Shown one piece after another: positions 59,682 through 64,000 of a stretch of 64,000 bases of DNA. The notes under the pieces were generated by a model. That model saw only the letters and a program-made list of their open reading frames with translations. It searched no databases and was not told where the DNA came from. The DNA comes from Polyangiaceae bacterium (GTDB taxonomy: Bacteria > Myxococcota_A > Polyangia > Polyangiales > Polyangiaceae). A program made the position numbers and the translations under genes. Location: the NCBI GenBank assembly GCA_013361525.1, contig JABFXY010000076.1, forward strand, positions 1-64,000. Reading direction: 5' to 3'. The number at the start of each line of letters is the position of its first letter. Within the stretch, counting starts at the first letter, position 1.

Positions 59682-61396
59682 CCGCTCGTCGCGAGCGATT
59701 GGCGCTTGTAGGCCCAAATCACCGGAACACCGTCCAGCCCGCGCACGATGTCGGGCTGGACGGTCCCGAAGGCCACCCACGCCTGATACTCTTGCCCCTG
59801 CATGTGCATCTCGTGGTGATAAAGCGCAATATCGGCCTCGTCCGCGCTCCACACTGCGACGATGTCTTTTCGTAGGCGCCCGTCGGCCTGGAGCATGTCC
59901 CAAGCGGGCGCGGCGGTATCGTGGGGATAGACGCGACCGTTCTTCGGGACTTCGCGGTTCAAATAGTCGACGAGCGAGCCGGTCGTATAACCCCAAAAGG
60001 TTCGATTCAGTCCGAGCGACGCAGCGCCGGGCGCGCCTCCGACGATCGGCGTATATGCGCTGAGCCCCCAGGGATGCGCGCGAAGCGCCTGAACCACCGG
60101 CGAGCCGATGGCGAGGGCCGCACAGATCGGCGCCACCGCCGTCGGCAGACGTGAGATCCCACGCAGCTCCAGCTCCTCTCGAAGCGCGCCGGCCGCGCGC
60201 GCGAGGCCGGCGCCGGCGAGGAGCGCGAGGAATGGATACGCGTTCATCCAATGTTTGGTGCCGCCGAAAATCGGCGTATTCGGCGAAGTCCAAGCGCCGT
60301 ACGAGACGAGGACGCCCATCACCCAGAGCAGCGTCGTTCCGTGACGGCTCTGCCAGTCTTCGTCCCTTTCACGGAGCCCCTTCACGGCGTCCCGACCCCG
60401 AACCCACAGACCGACGGCCGCACACGCGAGCGTCACGAACGGCACCGTTGCCAGCGTCATCACAGGGGCGTACAGGCGGGGCATCGGGGGCTCCCAGTAG
60501 TTCTGCCCCAGAAACTCCATATTGTAGTACTCGTGATTCAGGTGGAATGACGCATATTCCTTGAAGCGCGCCCAGGTATCGAACCATAGCCACGGCCAGC
60601 CGAGGACGAAGACCAACGGGCCAATCGACGCCATCGCGATCAGGGCGGCGATCGGTCTGCGGACGGCGCCGCGCACCGAGGTCTTGGTGCGCCACGCGAC
60701 GAGCGCGAGCGCCATCGCATGGGCCGACAGAGCAATCGGCAAGAACCACGAGTTGTGTTTGGTATTGAGCGCGAGGCCGAAGATCACGCCCGTGGTGACG
60801 GGCCACCGAATCCCGCTCGTCTCGAGGGTACGGTCGTAGGCGTAGAACGTCGATATGAACAGGGCCGTGATCGGCACGTCGAAACATGCGAGGTGTGCGT
60901 TGTAAAAGACGCGCGGCATGAAGACGAGCGACAGCGACGCGACGATCCCCGCGGCGACGCCGATCCGGCGTGCGCCCCAGAGGAACGTCACCATCGCCAT
61001 GACCCCCGCGAGCACCATGGCGGGGAAGCGAAAGGCCGTGCCCGGCTCGTCGAAGAGGTGAAATCGTCGATCCGCGAGGTGCGAGAGCGCAAATAGCGAT
61101 TTCACGAACGCGGGGTGCTCGTGGTTCGTGACGAAATGTGCATCGACCGCGCCGCGCCGGATCGCCGCGGCGCGGTCGTCTGCAAGGAGAGAGAACCACT
61201 CTGCGTAGCGGCGCGCAGCGTGGAAATAGAAGCCCTCGTCGCGCGCGTATCCGAGGTCCCTGCTCGTCGCGAGCAGAACGCCCACCACGCCCACGCCGAT
61301 CGCCATCGCGAGCACGCGAAGCGCCCACTCTTTCCACGCGTGTGGCCAGGTCTCCCATCGGCGAACATCGAATCCGATTCGGGCCCGATCGCTCAT
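59663..61396 (-). CDS. GT39-like (Dol-P-Man/ArnT-type) membrane glycosyltransferase
   Basis: A 577-residue polytopic protein. The first outer loop has YARDEGFYFHAARRYAEWFS (the DE motif of GT-C/PMT enzymes), followed by THEHP-like VTNHEHPAFVKSLFALSHLA and GARRIGVAAGIVASLSLVFM, then about ten helices. The C-terminal soluble part is near 460-577. The enzyme probably moves a sugar from a polyprenyl carrier to lipid A, a polysaccharide or a protein outside the membrane. The start is ATG 61396 in an ATGA overlap with the preceding gene. Confidence 0.8.
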   Translation of the reverse strand: MSDRARIGFDVRRWETWPHAWKEWALRVLAMAIGVGVVGVLLATSRDLGYARDEGFYFHAARRYAEWFSLLADDRAAAIRRGAVDAHFVTNHEHPAFVKSLFALSHLADRRFHLFDEPGTAFRFPAMVLAGVMAMVTFLWGARRIGVAAGIVASLSLVFMPRVFYNAHLACFDVPITALFISTFYAYDRTLETSGIRWPVTTGVIFGLALNTKHNSWFLPIALSAHAMALALVAWRTKTSVRGAVRRPIAALIAMASIGPLVFVLGWPWLWFDTWARFKEYASFHLNHEYYNMEFLGQNYWEPPMPRLYAPVMTLATVPFVTLACAAVGLWVRGRDAVKGLRERDEDWQSRHGTTLLWVMGVLVSYGAWTSPNTPIFGGTKHWMNAYPFLALLAGAGLARAAGALREELELRGISRLPTAVAPICAALAIGSPVVQALRAHPWGLSAYTPIVGGAPGAASLGLNRTFWGYTTGSLVDYLNREVPKNGRVYPHDTAAPAWDMLQADGRLRKDIVAVWSADEADIALYHHEMHMQGQEYQAWVAFGTVQPDIVRGLDGVPVIWAYKRQSLATSGQSQKK

Positions 61397-62316
61397 CGGG
61401 TGTCCGCCTGGAAGCAAAAGTGCCTATCGCGATAATCAGGAGAAGAGACGAAGAACTCCACGGTCGCGCTCGGGCGCCCCGCCCGCTCCTCGAGCGGAAA
61501 CGAGAACGGCTTCCAGCCGTCGCCGTCCTCGTGGACGACGGAGCCGACGGTCTCTCCGTCGACGCGAACCTCGAGCGTGACCGGCGCCCCCTTTCGTTCC
61601 CGTTCGATCATCCAATACATGCCGCCGTGACCCTCGATGCGATCCCCGAGCGGTACACCCGAATAGCGCACCACGCGCGCGCCGCGCTTCGTCGGGTGCG
61701 CCCAAATGCACCGGCGCGGCAGAAACGACTGATCGGCAATCACCGTCGCGGAGACATTGAGATACGGGCTGTCGGGGCACACGAAACGGGCCCGGGGAAA
61801 ACCGGGGTGACCGCCGAGCCCTCCGGTCATGATCTCCGCACGCGGGTTCCAGGGGCAGGTCGTGGGCGGGTCCGTTCCGCCGGCGCTCGCCCACCCCGGC
61901 TCGAGCGCCTCGACGAAATCGAAGACGACGCGCTCCGGAGCGGGGTTTTCCAGGACGAACAGCTCGAGGTTGCCCACCTCTCGATGGTCGACCTCGCGGT
62001 AGCCCTCGAACGCGTCGGATCGCGCGCCGCGAAGCGAGATCTCGACGACGCGCGGGAACGAGGCGTCGTCGCTTCGTGCGATTGCGCGCAACGGGAAAAA
62101 CGGGTCCCCGGCGGCATGACGGACGTGAGGCTCGGCCCACCGCGGCGTGACGACCACCAAATCGCCTTCGCGGTAGACGGACGCGAGCTCGGGGACGAGA
62201 CGCTCGTAATCGTCGGGGCCCGGCGCAGCGTGGCCGAACCCGATGGCGGCGACCATTTCGACGGCGCCGGCGAGCGGAAGCGCCGCGTAGAGCCAGCGAA
62301 GGTTCACCCTCTTCAT
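61393..62316 (-). CDS. exported protein of unknown function in glycosyltransferase operon
   Basis: A 307-residue protein with one N-terminal hydrophobic segment (WLYAALPLAGAVEMVAAIGF) that is a signal peptide or anchor. The region after it, GDLVVVTPRWAEPHVRHAAG, resembles the C-terminal soluble part of GT39-type glycosyltransferases; the second half is beta-rich (APVTLEVRVDGETVGSVVHE). It may be the detached periplasmic domain of the neighbouring enzymes. Both ends overlap its neighbours by ATGA (62316 and 61393), so the three products are probably made in fixed ratio. Confidence 0.7.
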   Translation of the reverse strand: MKRVNLRWLYAALPLAGAVEMVAAIGFGHAAPGPDDYERLVPELASVYREGDLVVVTPRWAEPHVRHAAGDPFFPLRAIARSDDASFPRVVEISLRGARSDAFEGYREVDHREVGNLELFVLENPAPERVVFDFVEALEPGWASAGGTDPPTTCPWNPRAEIMTGGLGGHPGFPRARFVCPDSPYLNVSATVIADQSFLPRRCIWAHPTKRGARVVRYSGVPLGDRIEGHGGMYWMIERERKGAPVTLEVRVDGETVGSVVHEDGDGWKPFSFPLEERAGRPSATVEFFVSSPDYRDRHFCFQADTR

Positions 62317-64000
62317 TCGGGCATCCCGCGGGAGGCTCGCCGGCGCGCGACGACGACGAGCGCACCGAGCCCGCAGGTGGTGAGCAAAAACAAGACGACG
62401 CCGGCGCGCATGCCGGGTGGTCTGTACCCGAGGTCGACCACGCTGTCCCCTTCGGGGAGCGCGACGCTCACGCGGTGACGATCCGGCGTGATGCGCCCCG
62501 CCTCTTTCATGCCTCCGGCCTCGACGACCGCCGCCCACCCCCGGTCGAAGTTCATGTTGTACACGAGCCGCGCACCGCTCGGCGCACCGCGAACCGCGAT
62601 GCGCGCGGCATTCGGGGACCAGGAGACGATCTCCGCCTCGCCCGAGGGGTCGACGTAGACCTCGCCGCGGTAGCTACGATCCTCCTTCGCGACGGCGCCC
62701 TGCTCGTCGAACGGCGGGACACCATAACAATGAATCACCCCGGTGTTCGCGAGCATGGCGAGGTACATCGGCGGGGCCCAATCGCGCGGTCGATATTGGA
62801 GCGGCGCGCGGCTCTCGAAATGAAAGGAAGCCTCCGGCTCGATCGACGGGGAACGCAGGTGCATCGCCTCGCTCATCGGCTTGCGTCCGACGATTGCGAT
62901 GTCGCACGCGAGCGCCAGGGCGAGCGCGGCGACCACGGCATCCGCATATTGGAACCGCCGCGCGGCTCGCTCGACGAGCGCACCTGCACCGGATGCAGCG
63001 ACGAGACCGAGCACGAGCACCGCCGGATAAAGAAAGCGCGACGGCACGTGTTGGGACCGAAAAACCGGCAGGTGCGCGTGCACGAGCGTCCATGGCGCCC
63101 ACGCGTGGAACGCCCCGAAGCCGAGGACGACGAGCGCACCACCCATCAGCTTGAGCAGCAGCTCGCGCCGTCCGGTGGCGAACAGAAACGCAGCCGCGAT
63201 CGACACCACGCCCGGCAGCGATACGTACATCCCCCATTCGTGCCAGCCGTACGGTGCGACCGCCGCGGGCCGATCGAAGAAGCCTTGGTCCCGCGAGGTC
63301 AGTAGCGTGTAGAACGCGTCGACGCCGAGCCATTCGTCGGAATCGATGATCCGCGGCGCACGGTCGAACGTCGCGAGCATCGGCAAGAGCTTGGGCGCGG
63401 CCAGACCGACACCCGCGAGCCCCGCCCCGCCGAGGACCACGAGGCCGCGGAGCGAGCGATCCTGAATCGCAACGAGCACAGCCCATGCACCGAGGACGAG
63501 CACGGTATGCGGCAGCGGATAGATGCCGCCCGAATACACGAGCATCGCAAAGGCCGCGGCGAGACCGATGAAATGTGGAGTCGAGAGCTTCGGCTCACGC
63601 GCCCGTTCGAAGGCCCAGAAGGCCCACGGCAAAATCGCATAAGCGAGGTGCCAGGTGTGCCCGGCCGCTGTTTGCAGCGCCCACCGACCATTGACGGCGA
63701 AGAGCGCGACCACGAGCGCCCGGCCGCCGAGCGAGCGCGTGAACCGCCCCGCGACGGCGAAGGTGCCCGCCGCCCCGAGGAGCGCCATCCCGAGCACCTC
63801 CAGGCGAATCGCCGTCCGGATGTCGAAGAGCCAATAGAAGGGCAAAAACGGCGAGACGACGTTCGTCGCCGACTCCACATAACCCCAGGCGGGGAAACCG
63901 CCGCAGGCATAAGGGTTCCATCCCGGCCATTCGCCGTACTCGGAGAGCGACCTCATCGCGAGGTACCGGTGCGACGTCTGCACGTCCCAGTCGTGAAAGC
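62313..64000 (-). CDS. YfhO-like multi-pass membrane protein, 5'-truncated by window edge
   Basis: The frame stays open to the window end (the last codons read FHDWDVQTSHRYL), so the start lies beyond 64000. The 560 or so visible residues have about a dozen hydrophobic helices. The motif near the N-terminus, EYGEWPGWNPYACGGFPAW, is typical of YfhO/GT-C-related proteins implicated in glycosylation of teichoic acids or lipids. The C-terminal outer region contains YRGEVYVDPSGEAEIVSWSP and ARLVYNMNFDRGWAAVVEAG, the usual YfhO C-terminal beta domain. It is the first visible gene of the envelope-glycan operon and overlaps the next gene by ATGA. Confidence 0.8.
   Translation of the reverse strand, partial: FHDWDVQTSHRYLAMRSLSEYGEWPGWNPYACGGFPAWGYVESATNVVSPFLPFYWLFDIRTAIRLEVLGMALLGAAGTFAVAGRFTRSLGGRALVVALFAVNGRWALQTAAGHTWHLAYAILPWAFWAFERAREPKLSTPHFIGLAAAFAMLVYSGGIYPLPHTVLVLGAWAVLVAIQDRSLRGLVVLGGAGLAGVGLAAPKLLPMLATFDRAPRIIDSDEWLGVDAFYTLLTSRDQGFFDRPAAVAPYGWHEWGMYVSLPGVVSIAAAFLFATGRRELLLKLMGGALVVLGFGAFHAWAPWTLVHAHLPVFRSQHVPSRFLYPAVLVLGLVAASGAGALVERAARRFQYADAVVAALALALACDIAIVGRKPMSEAMHLRSPSIEPEASFHFESRAPLQYRPRDWAPPMYLAMLANTGVIHCYGVPPFDEQGAVAKEDRSYRGEVYVDPSGEAEIVSWSPNAARIAVRGAPSGARLVYNMNFDRGWAAVVEAGGMKEAGRITPDRHRVSVALPEGDSVVDLGYRPPGMRAGVVLFLLTTCGLGALVVVARRRASRGMPE

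Overview
The window is high-GC DNA (third codon positions almost all G/C) from a bacterium that is very probably a myxobacterium (Myxococcota, Polyangiales-like). The evidence is a MYXO-CTERM sorting tail on a secreted peptidase, several Hanks-type Ser/Thr kinases with matching phosphatases, many lipoproteins (some Cys-rich or Gly-rich), a DUF1592/DUF1552 gene pair, and TPR fusions of lineage-specific type. No rRNA, tRNA, CRISPR array, insertion sequence or prophage is visible. The region looks like ordinary chromosome rather than an island. No gap between genes exceeds about 280 bases.

Layout. 1-11003 (+): tail of a DEAD-box helicase with a DbpA-type RNA-binding domain, a TPR protein, a TolC-family outer-membrane protein followed by a Pro-rich membrane protein, a BoxD/PaaZ-type aldehyde dehydrogenase, a tail-anchored Ser/Thr kinase, and the DUF1592-DUF1552 export pair. 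11012-15172 (-): a TPR-dynamin-like GTPase and a polytopic glycosyltransferase. 15183-21193 (+): a beta-propeller protein, an FHA-SpoIIE phosphatase, UDP-glucose dehydrogenase and a small membrane protein. 21243-26807 (-): an ECF-like sigma factor with two lipoprotein genes (one M16-like but without the zinc site), then a zinc-ribbon protein coupled to a GT4 glycosyltransferase. 26899-33840 (+): a lipoprotein alpha/beta hydrolase, a propeller-M28-PDZ peptidase and a MYXO-CTERM metallopeptidase.

33854-37807 (-) holds a zinc-ribbon Ser/Thr kinase, a small lipoprotein and a RamB/ScfR-type regulator. The regulator diverges from aceB-aceA (37961-40947, +), the glyoxylate shunt; the 153-bp gap between them carries a spaced direct repeat that is a likely operator. 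40961-46123 (-) is a tight four-gene cluster: DUF2914 lipoprotein, HAD-type 5'-nucleotidase, TerB-PPP phosphatase and FGE-fold lipoprotein. 46376-49010 (+): two Cys-containing lipoproteins and a PP2C-cyclic-nucleotide-binding fusion. 49157-57827 contains a YpfJ-type metallopeptidase, PduO-type cobalamin adenosyltransferase, a rhodanese-MoeB fusion, a cluster with a MerR-TPR protein and a protein with a histone-H1-like tail, a ketopantoate-reductase-like protein and a membrane metallophosphoesterase. 58106-59681 (+) is a pair of envelope proteins. 59663-64000 (-) is a translationally coupled envelope-glycan cluster whose first gene runs off the window.

The most interesting non-genic signals are: (i) three copies of a roughly 110-130 bp long-hairpin repeat family (4370-4499, 49031-49140, 52388-52518) whose arms carry CGCCAAG-NN-CGCCAAG; (ii) the 13-bp direct repeat at 33-bp spacing between the RamB/ScfR-type gene and aceB; (iii) clustered TGTTACG boxes upstream of the sigma factor; (iv) a palindrome in front of the DUF2914 operon. 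Functional calls rest on motifs read by eye; no database search was run.
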